This document shows, in pieces, positions 34,463 to 42,924 of a stretch of DNA of 64,000 bases. A model generated the notes under the pieces. That model searched no databases. It was not told the origin of the DNA and saw nothing but the letters and a program-made list of their open reading frames with translations. This DNA is from Luteolibacter yonseiensis. GTDB lineage: Bacteria > Verrucomicrobiota > Verrucomicrobiia > Verrucomicrobiales > Akkermansiaceae. Each line of letters begins with the position of its first letter. Position 1 is the stretch's first letter. Made by a program: the position numbers and the translations under genes. The stretch is taken from positions 124,001 through 188,000 of the forward strand of contig NZ_JAENIK010000012.1 of NCBI RefSeq assembly GCF_016595465.1, in the 5' to 3' direction.

Positions 34463-34500
34463 GTAGCGGTCGCTCCGGCGGCGGTCCCGGACCGTCCGCC
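34463..34500. repeat. REP-like GTAG plus imperfect hairpin
   Basis: GTAG at 34463-34466 is followed by a bulged hairpin at 34477-34500 (GGCGG-c-GGTC, loop CCG, GACC-gt-CCGCC). Tetranucleotide plus GC-rich hairpin in a short intergenic space between convergent genes is the shape of bacterial REP sequences. It is not the same sequence as the pair at 46893-47005, but of the same type. Confidence 0.45.
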
Positions 34501-34562
34501 GTTTACGACAGGCCCTCCGGCCATCACCCCGAAGCTGCGGGCGTCGGGGCGGAAGTTCCGCG

Positions 34563-35051
34563 TCAGCCAGCCTTTGGTTTCCAGGTCTGGTCGATGTAAG
34601 CGACGATGGTGGGTATGGCGGCGTCGAACATGTTTCCGACTTCTTCATACGCCCTGCGTCCGAGTCCGATGGGATCCGGGACATCCTTGTCCGATTCCCG
34701 TTGCGGCGACTCCACGAATTCGCAGACGAGATAGAATTTATCCACGTGTTCGGGAAACAGGGATTCCAAGGTCTGCAAATGTCCGCGGGTCATGGCGAAG
34801 ACGTGCGTGGCTTTGGAGAGAATCGCATCCGAGACCTGGCGGCTTCCGAAGCTGGTCAGCGCGGCGTTCCGCTTTTTGAGAAATGCGGCGGTTTCCGGAT
34901 TACAAGGCGTTCCTCTTGAGGCGGCGACACCTGCGGAGCTCACTTCGTATTCCGGCCGTCCTGAGACGGCTTGGCGGAACAATCCCTCCGCCATCGGACT
35001 GCGGCACGTATTTCCAGTGCAAACGAAGAGCACATGTTTCATATCGGACAT
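34563..35051 (-). CDS. Low-molecular-weight protein-tyrosine-phosphatase family protein
   Basis: 162 residues. P-loop CTGNTCRSP with nucleophile C11 and R17, and the late acid loop VPDPIGLG with D near 125 (DPIG instead of the common DPYG). Members dephosphorylate phosphotyrosine proteins such as capsule kinases (Wzb/Etp). Some relatives are arsenate reductases, but the arsenate type lacks this DP loop. The gene stands alone, divergent from a RodZ-like gene. Full length. Confidence 0.92.
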   Translation of the reverse strand: MSDMKHVLFVCTGNTCRSPMAEGLFRQAVSGRPEYEVSSAGVAASRGTPCNPETAAFLKKRNAALTSFGSRQVSDAILSKATHVFAMTRGHLQTLESLFPEHVDKFYLVCEFVESPQRESDKDVPDPIGLGRRAYEEVGNMFDAAIPTIVAYIDQTWKPKAG

Positions 35052-35088
35052 CGCGGTGGAGATTGGGGGGGTGGACGGCTTTCGTCAA

Positions 35089-35736
35089 ATGGCAATGGCG
35101 GGGCTTGCGTGTTTGGCCCGATTCGGTATTGTGCCATTTGAAACCGTGGACGAATTTTCAGATCAGATCGGTGGCAGATTGACGGAAGCCCGCGAGGCGG
35201 CGGGGCTGAGTGTCGACGATGTGATCTTCCGCACCCGCATCCCCAGGGGAGTGATCACCGCACTGGAGGCGGGCGACTTCACATTTTTTTCGAGTCCCAC
35301 CTATGCGAAGAGTTTCCTCGGCCAATACAGCGAGTTCCTCGATGTGGAAGCGGGGCAATGGTTGGATGCCCTCAAGCCCGCCTATTTCATCGCGGATGAA
35401 ACCGCGAGTCCGCTATGGCAGATGTCGGAGCCCCGGAAGGAAATCCGCGTGCGTGACCCCGCTCATTCAAGCGGATGGTTGAGTTCGCTCGGTTTCCTCG
35501 TTCTTACGGGAGGCATCGCCCTTGCCGCCTACAAGGGGTATGAGTTTTTCGAGAAACGTTTCGAAGCCGAGGTGGATGAAATCGTCAACCCCGGAGCCGA
35601 AGCGAAGGGGCGGTCTGCCACGCCGCCTCCGGCCCGGGAACTTTCACTCACCGTGGAAAAGGAGCCCGTCATGTCTGTGGAACAGGCTGTGGAGAATCCG
35701 GCCCAGCGTCCGCCAAGGGCATTGATCGTACGCTAG
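35089..35736 (+). CDS. RodZ-like helix-turn-helix single-pass membrane protein
   Basis: 215 residues from ATG 35089. An HTH_25 domain (about 22-90: IGGRLTEAREAAGLSVDDV, RTRIPRGVITALEAGDF, SPTYAKSFLGQYSEFLD) matches the cytoplasmic part of RodZ, which ties MreB to the membrane for rod shape. One membrane helix (about 130-150, SLGFLVLTGGIALAAY) is followed by a short proline/charged outer tail without the long RodZ C-terminal beta domain. Alternative starts are GTG 35131 and GTG 35146. No mre gene adjoins, so the role in shape is by similarity only. Confidence 0.75.
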   Translation: MAMAGLACLARFGIVPFETVDEFSDQIGGRLTEAREAAGLSVDDVIFRTRIPRGVITALEAGDFTFFSSPTYAKSFLGQYSEFLDVEAGQWLDALKPAYFIADETASPLWQMSEPRKEIRVRDPAHSSGWLSSLGFLVLTGGIALAAYKGYEFFEKRFEAEVDEIVNPGAEAKGRSATPPPARELSLTVEKEPVMSVEQAVENPAQRPPRALIVR

Positions 35737-35836
35737 GGCGGGTTTTCATTTACGGATTTCCAAATCAGGCGATTTTTCCGGCTGGCGAAGCATCGTTTGG
35801 AAAGATAGCGGTTTCGGATCAGGTAAAAACCACCCA

Positions 35837-36835
35837 ATGAAAAAATCCATCACCTCGTTCGGAATTTCCCTCATCGCAACGTTCTCTCCAGTCCACGCGG
35901 AATCCGGCACCGGCTGGGTGTCATATCCCGGCGGAAATGGCCCGGGGAAGGGAAAGCACATCGTTCTTCTGGCCGGTGATGAGGAGTATCGTTCGGAAGA
36001 AGCCCTGCCGATGCTCGCGAAGATCCTCAGCAAACACCACGGTTTCCAATGCACCGTGCTTTTCTCCACCGACGACGACGGCACCATCAACCCGAACAAG
36101 GGCGAGAGCCTCGGCAAGCCCGAAACACTGGACTCGGCCGATCTCATCATCACCTCGCTGAGGTTCCGCAAATGGCCGGACGACGCAATGAAGCGCTTCG
36201 ATTCCGCCATCCAGCGCGGCGTGCCGGTCATCGGCCTGCGCACCAGCACCCATTCCTTCCAGCTCCCCGACAGCAGCGCGTTCAAGGAATACAATGGTTA
36301 TGGAAAGAAGGTCCTTGGAGAAGGCTGGGTGAGCCACTGGGGCGATCACAAGAAGGAAGCCGGCCTCACCGTGGTTGAAAAGGGAGCCGGGAAAAATCCC
36401 ATTCTCAATGGGGTCGGAGAAATATTTGTCGATTCCGACGTTTACGAGGCCTACCCGCCGGCGGATGCCGCCATTCTCCTGCGCGGCCAGGTGTTGAAGG
36501 GGATGGACCGCAAGGATCCTCCCGCGGTCCGGGAGAAAACCCGTGCCAGCGACAAGCAGAAGCAGGATATCAACAGCCCGATGATGCCCGTCGCATGGAC
36601 CCGCGAAGTGAAAAACACCTCTGGCAAAACCAACAAGATCCTCTGCACCACCATGGGTGCGGCCACCGATCTCCAGGATGAGAATCTCCGCCGCCTCGTG
36701 ATCAACGGCGTGTTCTGGGGCCTCGGCATCAAGGTACCCGCCAAGTCGGACGTGTCGCTTGTCGGTGGCTACCAGCCGAGCAAATACGAGTTCAACGGCT
36801 ACAAGAAAGGCACGAAGGCCGCCGATTACGAGTGA
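35837..36835 (+). CDS. Exported ThuA-domain protein
   Basis: 332 residues with a signal peptide (MKKSITSFGISLIATFSPVHA, cleavage near 21). The mature part is a ThuA/class I glutamine amidotransferase-like fold: HIVLLAGDEEYRSEEALPML, DSADLIITSLRFRKWPDDAM and GVPVIGLRTSTHSF. In planctomycetes and verrucomicrobia such exported proteins accompany carbohydrate metabolism, and ThuA of rhizobia acts in trehalose use. The catalytic triad is not evident. Start preceded by a weak GGTAAAAACC. Convergent with the nitrite operon. Confidence 0.88.
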   Translation: MKKSITSFGISLIATFSPVHAESGTGWVSYPGGNGPGKGKHIVLLAGDEEYRSEEALPMLAKILSKHHGFQCTVLFSTDDDGTINPNKGESLGKPETLDSADLIITSLRFRKWPDDAMKRFDSAIQRGVPVIGLRTSTHSFQLPDSSAFKEYNGYGKKVLGEGWVSHWGDHKKEAGLTVVEKGAGKNPILNGVGEIFVDSDVYEAYPPADAAILLRGQVLKGMDRKDPPAVREKTRASDKQKQDINSPMMPVAWTREVKNTSGKTNKILCTTMGAATDLQDENLRRLVINGVFWGLGIKVPAKSDVSLVGGYQPSKYEFNGYKKGTKAADYE

Positions 36836-36875
36836 ACCGGAAGAGCGCACCGTTTGCCGTGCATGGGGCGATTGC

Positions 36876-38519
36876 TCAATGCCCGGTCTTCGGTCCGAAA
36901 TTCCCGGGCATCTTGGGTGCCTGCACGGACTGGAAATAGAGCTGCCGTTCGAGGAGCTCCGCGATCAGCAGGATCGGCAGGGCATACCACGGGTGGATCC
37001 CCGCAACGAACACCGCGAGAATCGCCAGGGTGAATCTGGCGCGGAGGATCGGTCCCAGCGGTCCCGTTTGGAGCCGCGCGCTGTGGACATCCGGCGACCA
37101 CCGCGCATCTTCGTCTTCTGCCAGCTTCAGCATCCTCAGTTCCGGCACCATCTTGAGCAACACCGCTGAAATGAAGAGGCCTGTGGCCAGCAGAGAGGGC
37201 GCGATGATCGAATGCCCCAGCGCGGCGAAGGAAGCGACGGTTCCGAAGAACCTCGCCGCACCGAGAGGGAACCTCCACAAGGAGCGCCTGGTGTCATGAT
37301 AGATCATCACGCTGGTGAACACGGCCAGCAGACCGACCCCGATAGTTGAAAGGGTGGTGATTTTTTCCGCAAGCGGCAGCAGATCGGAGACAAGGGATGG
37401 CAACCGGAGCTTGGGAAAGTGTGGCAGCAGGGAAAATGCGACCAAGGCCATCGGGATGGGGGCGAACATCGAGAACATGAGGATCTCCCGCGACAGCCAT
37501 GAGGTGCGCAGGCCGAGGAAAAAGCGCCATGCCTTGAGCGGTTGGCCCAGATGGAAAACGGAGGCTCCCATGCCGGCGAAGAAGATCGCGGTGCCGGTGA
37601 GGGTGATGGGAAGGTCTCCTTGGGAACTCATCAGCAAACCCGCTCCCGCCTGGGTGAGCATCAGCATGAAGACCAGGGGCCAATGCGCGTGCTGCGGCAC
37701 GAGTGCCTCCACATCCGCCGCCGTGGCGGACAAGGGGACCTCGCGGCCGACATAGCGGGTCGTGGGAAGGGTGATGGACGATACCGGAATCGCGGATTGA
37801 GGACTGTGGGCCGTGGCTTGGAACAGGTCGCCGAACGTCGCTTTTTTCCGGGCTTCAGGACTCTTGTCCCTGGGCACCTTGATGATGCGGATCGCTTCGG
37901 TCGGGCAGGCTTGCACGCATGCGGGGGCTTCCCCTTCGGCGAGACGCTGGTGGCACATGTCGCATTTCCTGACGATGCCACGTTTCTTCGAATACTTCGG
38001 CACGTCATACGGGCACTTGAGGATGCAGTAGGAGCAACCGATGCATTGGTCATCCAGATGCCGGACGATGCCGGTGTCCTTCTCCTTTTCATACGCGCCC
38101 ACCGGGCAGCCGTTCATGCACCCCGGGTCCGCGCAATGGTGGCACGCGGTGGTGACGGTCTGTTGCCAACCGGGCGTGTCCCTGCCTCCCAACAATGTGC
38201 CGACGTCGCGCCACGCCTCGTCATCGTCGAGCCCGTTTAGCGAGTGGCAGGCGGAGACACAGGCCTTGCAACCGGTGCAACGGTCGAGCGAAACCTCGAA
38301 CGCATATTGCTCGCCTTCGCCTGGTTTGGTCAGAGGGATCAGGCTGCGGTAGTGGTCCGCCAGGTCCGGCTTGCGCTTGTGGTGGATTTCGGAAAAACGG
38401 GCGACGGGTGTCTGCAGCTGCTTCTGCTCGGCGAGGAGCCGGTCGATGAGGTTACCTTGCTCGATGTCCGGTTTCGCAGCACGTTTGACGGCTGGCAGGC
38501 GTGTGAGGGTGGCAGGCAC
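36876..38519 (-). CDS. DmsB-DmsC fusion: four-cluster ferredoxin plus membrane anchor
   Basis: 547 residues. Residues 81-205 hold 16 cysteines in four groups (81/84/87/91, 126/129/134/138, 159/162/165/169, 186/189/201/205), enough for four [4Fe-4S] clusters as in DmsB/NrfC electron-transfer subunits. From about 280 to 530 there are about eight membrane helices resembling the DmsC/NrfD-type anchor that oxidises quinol. It should carry electrons from the quinone pool to a molybdopterin enzyme, but none is in the operon in view. GTG start 38519, 24 bp after the flavodoxin gene. Last gene of the nitrite run. Confidence 0.9.
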   Translation of the reverse strand: MPATLTRLPAVKRAAKPDIEQGNLIDRLLAEQKQLQTPVARFSEIHHKRKPDLADHYRSLIPLTKPGEGEQYAFEVSLDRCTGCKACVSACHSLNGLDDDEAWRDVGTLLGGRDTPGWQQTVTTACHHCADPGCMNGCPVGAYEKEKDTGIVRHLDDQCIGCSYCILKCPYDVPKYSKKRGIVRKCDMCHQRLAEGEAPACVQACPTEAIRIIKVPRDKSPEARKKATFGDLFQATAHSPQSAIPVSSITLPTTRYVGREVPLSATAADVEALVPQHAHWPLVFMLMLTQAGAGLLMSSQGDLPITLTGTAIFFAGMGASVFHLGQPLKAWRFFLGLRTSWLSREILMFSMFAPIPMALVAFSLLPHFPKLRLPSLVSDLLPLAEKITTLSTIGVGLLAVFTSVMIYHDTRRSLWRFPLGAARFFGTVASFAALGHSIIAPSLLATGLFISAVLLKMVPELRMLKLAEDEDARWSPDVHSARLQTGPLGPILRARFTLAILAVFVAGIHPWYALPILLIAELLERQLYFQSVQAPKMPGNFGPKTGH

Positions 38520-38543
38520 TCGGTTGGGAATGGGAAGGAATGA

Positions 38544-39134
38544 TCAGGCGACCGCGGAGACATCCAGCGACTCTTCCAGGAGCCTGCTCCAGCGGGCGAA
38601 CGGTTCGTCGTAGTCGACGTCGCACTCGATGATCGGAACGAGGATTTCAGCACCCAGTTCGGCCATGCGGTTTTGGAAATCCCGGCCGCATTTGCAGAAA
38701 TCCGGGTAGCCCGAGTCACCCAGCGCGAGCACGGAAAAAGACACGCCTGTCAGGGATGGGGCGTCCGCGGAATGAAGAGCGGCATGGAGCGCCGCCGCAT
38801 TGTCCGGTGGCTCGCCGTCACCATAGGTGGAGGTGATGATGAGCACGCGTTCCGCCGCGGCGAGATCCGCCGGTGCGACACCCGCCATGTCCCGCAGGGT
38901 GGGGGAGTGGCCCTTCGCACCGAGAACCTTGACGAGTTTTTTGCCCAGTGCCTCGGAATTTCCTGTCTGGGATCCCCAGAGGATGGTGACGGGAACGCCG
39001 TTGCCCGTGATCGCAGGGACAGCTTCCACAGCCGCCGGTGGCATGAGGGCGGAGTTCAAGGCGTCTAGGTAGCCTTTGAGCCACATTTTCTGAGCCCCGG
39101 AGAACGGAGCGGTGGTGGGAACGGTGAGTGACAT
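38544..39134 (-). CDS. Stand-alone flavodoxin domain related to sulfite reductase alpha (CysJ N-terminus)
   Basis: 196 residues. A short helix (GAQKMWLKGYLDALNSA) like the N-terminus of CysJ is followed by an FMN-binding flavodoxin fold: TILWGSQTGNSEALGKKL, IITSTYGDGEPPDNAAALH, FSVLALGDSGYPDFCKCG. The FAD and NADPH domains that complete CysJ are missing, and the next gene follows after 24 bp. Placed 22 bp after the nitrite reductase gene, it probably shuttles electrons to it, standing in for ferredoxin. ATG 39134 gives MSLTVPTTAPF. Confidence 0.87.
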   Translation of the reverse strand: MSLTVPTTAPFSGAQKMWLKGYLDALNSALMPPAAVEAVPAITGNGVPVTILWGSQTGNSEALGKKLVKVLGAKGHSPTLRDMAGVAPADLAAAERVLIITSTYGDGEPPDNAAALHAALHSADAPSLTGVSFSVLALGDSGYPDFCKCGRDFQNRMAELGAEILVPIIECDVDYDEPFARWSRLLEESLDVSAVA

Positions 39135-39156
39135 GACTGAAAGTGGTGTGGATGTT

Positions 39157-40923
39157 TCAGGCGGCTGCGATTTTCGACGGATCACAGAGTTCCACGAGTT
39201 GCTCGGGCGTGTGACGGTTCGCGAACCGGGTGAAGGTTTCGTCTTCGATCCGTTCCCGGAGATATGCCACGAGGATTCGCTCGATCAGTGAGGGCATTTC
39301 ATCGGCGCGCACGGATTTCCATACCTCGCGGGCGATGGCCTGGGTGTCGTCCACCCCGCCGCCGAGCACGATGTTGTAGCCATCCACGCTGCCGCCGTCC
39401 TCGGTCTTCACCCGGGTGCCCATCATGCCGATGTCGCCGATGTAGTGTTGCGCGCAGGAGTTCTGGCAACCCGTGAGGTGGATGTTCACCGGCTGGTCGA
39501 GGATCATTTTCCGCGAGAGATGTCCGCCGAGGGCGATGGCGTTTCCCTTGGTGTCCGCCGCGGCGAACTTGCAGCCGCGGCTGCCGGTGCAGGCGATGAG
39601 GCCTCCCGTCAGCGTGTTGTTGCGGTGGTCCAGTCCGATGGCCTGGATGGCGGTGATGGCGGCCTGCAGGTTTTCTTCCGCGATGCCGGGAATGATGAGG
39701 TTCTGCCAGACGGTCAGGCGGATCTCGCTCCGGCCGAAAGCGTCCGCGATGTCGGCGAGCGCGTGCATCTGGGAAACCGACATGCGGCCGACAGGGGTGA
39801 GAACGCCGATGTAGTGCCTGCCGTCGGTTTGTTGATGGATGCCGAGGTGCCCGTGCTTGGACTTGGGGGCGGAGGGTTCGCAGTTCTCCAATGGAAACGA
39901 ACGGAGTGCGAAGGTGAGTTTTTTCGCGGTCTCTTCCAAGGTTTTGGGAATGCCCCAGTCATCAACGAGGTACTTGAGACGCGCCTTTTTGCGGTTCGTG
40001 CGGTCGCCGTTTTCGATGAACACCCGGATGAGCGCGGCGGCGACGGGGATGGTTTCGGCGGGGGTGAGCAGCACTCCGCAATCCGTGGCGAACTGCTTGT
40101 GACCGGTGATGCCGCAGAGCTGCATGCGGAAATAGACACCGGGTTCGATGCCCATCTCGTTCGGACCCACCCGCACGGCGTAGAAACCGATGTCATTGGT
40201 ATCCGCACAAACCGACACGGCGCCGCCGGAATCATAGGAAATATTGAACTTGCGCGGCAGGCCGTAGAGATCGCGGTTTTTCAGGATGTAGTGATGCATG
40301 GCGCGGGCGTAGGGCATCACGTCGATGAGTTCGGTGGGATCGAATCCGGTGGTCGGAGTGGCGGTGATGTTGCGGATGTTGTCCGCGCCCGCTCCTTGTG
40401 AAGTGAGGCCGAGGTCGCCGAGTTTCATCAGGATGTCCGGGCAGTTCTCCGGCATGATCTCCCGGACCTGCACGTTCGCCCGGGTGGTCAGGTCCACATG
40501 GCCCGGTCCCCAGTCCGAGGCGATTTCCGCCAGGCCGCGGAATTGATAGGTGCTGAGCGCCCCTCCGGCGATCCGGCAGCGCAGCATGAAACTCTCCTGT
40601 GCGGGGGTGACGAAAAACAATCCGTGGAACTTGTAACGGAAAACATCGCCATCCGTGGGAAAGCTGTTGGTTGCCGCGTTGGCGAGGATGGTGTCGTAGC
40701 AGTCCAATCCGTTTTTCTCATGCTTGATCTGTTCCTCGCGGCAGAGATCTTCGAGAGGGGTGCCATGGAGCATTTCCACCGCTTCGGACGGCTGGTGGGT
40801 GAATCGGTTGGACGCGTCCTGACCGAGGAACGGCAGGTCGCGTGCTTGAAGGATTCCCGTGACGAATCCGGAGAGGTAGGAGGTTTGTTCCTCGCTGAAG
40901 CCTGAGTTGTTGAAGTCGACCAT
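39157..40923 (-). CDS. nirA: Siroheme [4Fe-4S] nitrite reductase (NirA/ferredoxin-dependent type)
   Basis: 588 residues. Reduces nitrite to ammonia with six electrons. Two ferrodoxin-like halves ([14 protein letters not shown] near 143-156, [13 protein letters not shown] near 402-414) precede the cluster/siroheme cysteines C445 and C451 (CTGSRGC) and C486 and C490 (TGCQNSC). Sulfite reductases share the fold; the assignment to nitrite rests on narK and nasS in the same run. ATG 40923 has AAGGAAA at suitable spacing. It lacks the N-terminal NADH part of NirB, so electrons must come from a separate protein such as the adjacent flavodoxin. Confidence 0.88.
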   Translation of the reverse strand: MVDFNNSGFSEEQTSYLSGFVTGILQARDLPFLGQDASNRFTHQPSEAVEMLHGTPLEDLCREEQIKHEKNGLDCYDTILANAATNSFPTDGDVFRYKFHGLFFVTPAQESFMLRCRIAGGALSTYQFRGLAEIASDWGPGHVDLTTRANVQVREIMPENCPDILMKLGDLGLTSQGAGADNIRNITATPTTGFDPTELIDVMPYARAMHHYILKNRDLYGLPRKFNISYDSGGAVSVCADTNDIGFYAVRVGPNEMGIEPGVYFRMQLCGITGHKQFATDCGVLLTPAETIPVAAALIRVFIENGDRTNRKKARLKYLVDDWGIPKTLEETAKKLTFALRSFPLENCEPSAPKSKHGHLGIHQQTDGRHYIGVLTPVGRMSVSQMHALADIADAFGRSEIRLTVWQNLIIPGIAEENLQAAITAIQAIGLDHRNNTLTGGLIACTGSRGCKFAAADTKGNAIALGGHLSRKMILDQPVNIHLTGCQNSCAQHYIGDIGMMGTRVKTEDGGSVDGYNIVLGGGVDDTQAIAREVWKSVRADEMPSLIERILVAYLRERIEDETFTRFANRHTPEQLVELCDPSKIAAA

Positions 40924-40966
40924 GATGTTTCCTTTGCTTGGCACGGAAATAGCACCGGGCATGCCA

Positions 40967-40977
40967 CCAAGGTTTTT
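40967..40977 (-). promoter_or_regulatory. AAAAACCTTGG motif upstream of nirA
   Basis: On the coding strand AAAAACCTTGG lies 44 bp before the nirA start. The same 11-mer occurs before the nasS-like gene (45524-45534), and AAACCTTGG lies before the PP2C-kinase gene (42870-42878). Three occurrences ahead of genes of one pathway suggest a shared site for a regulator or leader RNA. Confidence 0.35.
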
Positions 40978-41022
40978 GCGGAGACTTCGTGGAGCAATTG
41001 CATCCACACTGCGCATGAGTTT

Positions 41023-41053
41023 GGCTCATGAGTCGCTGCTCGGCTCATGAGCC
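41023..41053. promoter_or_regulatory. GGCTCATGAG-N11-CTCATGAGCC hairpin before nirA
   Basis: A perfect 10-bp inverted repeat with 11-nt spacer, plus a third CATGAG copy at 41014-41019, in the 138-bp gap between the kinase-phosphatase stop and nirA. No T run follows, so it is less like a terminator and more like an operator or a leader hairpin. NasT-type antiterminators act on paired leader hairpins, but I could not assign the required loops. Confidence 0.4.
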
Positions 41054-41061
41054 GGATCGCT

Positions 41062-42783
41062 TCATGCCAAGACCGCCCAGGTGACGATCCATCCGGCGAT
41101 CGCGATGAACGCGACGAGCTTCCAGAAGAGCAGGGGATTTCTCTGGGCGAATGGCAGCGGTTCGGCGGTGAGAAACGCGGGATCCGGATGGCGCAGGTTA
41201 TGAATGAATTCCGACATCACCTCATGGCGGTCCTCACTCCGGATGGAGAGAGCCTTGCGCAGCACCGAGTCCATCCAAAGCGGGACCATGGGATTATGCG
41301 CCGCCGCGGGTTGATACGCCAGATTGTAGAAATCCCGCTGGGACGAGGCCCTCGCCCATGCTTTCCCATACGGATGGTGGCCACCTGTCAGGAGATGGTA
41401 AAAGATCACCGCGATGGAGAACAGGTCCGAACGGGTCGTGGCGGTGATGCCCAACCGGTATTCGGGCGCTGAGAAATCCAGGGTGCCCAGTGATGTCTCG
41501 CGCTTGAAGGGGGTGGCGATTTCCGCAATGCCGCCAACCTGGCAGGAGCCGTAGTCGATGATCTTGATGATGCCGGACGCATCCAGCAGGATGTTGTCCG
41601 GTTTGAGGTCCTGGTGAAGGGTGTCCCTCCGGTGAAGCGCCCGCACGCCTTCGACGATTTGTCCGACCATCTCCACCACCTGTTCGACAGGTGGTGCGGG
41701 GTTTTTCTCGCTCCAGCGTTCGAGTGTCATCCCGTCGATGGATTCCATCACATAGTAGAGAAAGCGCCTTGGGCGTGCCCGGCGGATCACCTTGGCAAGA
41801 TGCGGGCTGTCGGTTCGTAGTCCGATCCATTCCTCCAGTGCGAATCGTTCGAGATACGCCGGATCGTCCTCGAAACTCACCGACGGGGTCTTGAGCACAT
41901 AACTCCGGTTGGAATCGTCCAGATCGGAAACAAGATAGAGCTGTGAATTTTTGGAAGCGGAAATGAGACGTTCCACATGCAGTCCGTCGATGGATTGCCC
42001 GGGAAGCAGATCCGGCGGGATGGGCAGTGAAGACAGCTGGCGGAAGACATCATCCTTGTTGCCGTCCGGCAGGGATTTCACTTCCAGGAGAATACACGAA
42101 CGGTTGTCCTGGCCTGCCCCTGCGGCGGACCCCAGCATATCGGCGCAGTTCTGGGAATCGGTGTTCTGCCGGATAAGGGCCTCCATGTCCTGGCGCGAGA
42201 GCTCTCCATGAATCCCGTCGGTCGTCAGCAGGTAGCGGTCCCCGGTTTCCAGCGGAAAGGTGTGATAGTCGATGCGTGGCGATGCCGTGAGACCCAGCGC
42301 TCTCGTGAGATAGCACGTATCCGCCGAAACTTGCGACGCGTGGTCCCGGGTGATCTGTTCCAATTCCCCACCACGAAACCGGTAGAGCCTGCTGTCACCG
42401 ATGTGAAAAACATGTGCGGTCTGCGATTTGAGGATGACTGCGGTGAATGTCGTGACGCAGCCTTTTTCCGCATCCCGGAAGCCCTGTCCCTGGGAGAAGA
42501 GCCAGCGGTTCAGCGCGGTGAGGACCCGCTGTCCGGCGGTTTTCACCTCCCACGACTCCGGGGTCTCATAGTAGTCGGAGATGAACCCGATCACCGCGGA
42601 CTCCGCCGCTTCCTTCCCGGCGCTCGCGGCTGACACTCCGTCCGCGATGCAGGCGACGATGCCTTTCGTGGGCAACAAGGCCGCATCCGGGATGTGGACG
42701 CCGAGGCAGTCCTCGTTCTGTGGTTTCGGACCGGCGGAAGTGAAAAGGCCGGTGCCCAGCTCGATGCGACCGGTGAGATGCAT
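41062..42783 (-). CDS. PP2C phosphatase / Ser-Thr kinase fusion with C-terminal membrane anchor
   Basis: 573 residues. PP2C domain about 1-240: GIVACIADGVSAASAG, VFHIGDSRLYRF, YLLTTDGIHGELS, the metal-binding aspartates of the family. Kinase domain about 265-530: VLKTP lysine, catalytic HQDLKPDN (HRD changed to HQD) and IIDYGSC in place of DFG. One membrane helix at the very end (about 550-571). Fusions of this type sit beside narK/nasA in nitrate assimilation clusters of proteobacteria, so a role in controlling transport or reduction is plausible. Full-length ATG start at 42783, 141 bp after narK. Confidence 0.9.
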   Translation of the reverse strand: MHLTGRIELGTGLFTSAGPKPQNEDCLGVHIPDAALLPTKGIVACIADGVSAASAGKEAAESAVIGFISDYYETPESWEVKTAGQRVLTALNRWLFSQGQGFRDAEKGCVTTFTAVILKSQTAHVFHIGDSRLYRFRGGELEQITRDHASQVSADTCYLTRALGLTASPRIDYHTFPLETGDRYLLTTDGIHGELSRQDMEALIRQNTDSQNCADMLGSAAGAGQDNRSCILLEVKSLPDGNKDDVFRQLSSLPIPPDLLPGQSIDGLHVERLISASKNSQLYLVSDLDDSNRSYVLKTPSVSFEDDPAYLERFALEEWIGLRTDSPHLAKVIRRARPRRFLYYVMESIDGMTLERWSEKNPAPPVEQVVEMVGQIVEGVRALHRRDTLHQDLKPDNILLDASGIIKIIDYGSCQVGGIAEIATPFKRETSLGTLDFSAPEYRLGITATTRSDLFSIAVIFYHLLTGGHHPYGKAWARASSQRDFYNLAYQPAAAHNPMVPLWMDSVLRKALSIRSEDRHEVMSEFIHNLRHPDPAFLTAEPLPFAQRNPLLFWKLVAFIAIAGWIVTWAVLA

Positions 42784-42924
42784 GGATGTGAATCAATCTG
42801 AGGTTTCGACCACGGAATGCACGGAAAATCAGGATGGGATACAATGATCCGATAAAAAGCCGTCTTCTTCCAAGGTTTCCCTTCCGTGTGCTTCGTGTGG
42901 CCCGTGGTCCAGATCCCCCGGTTG

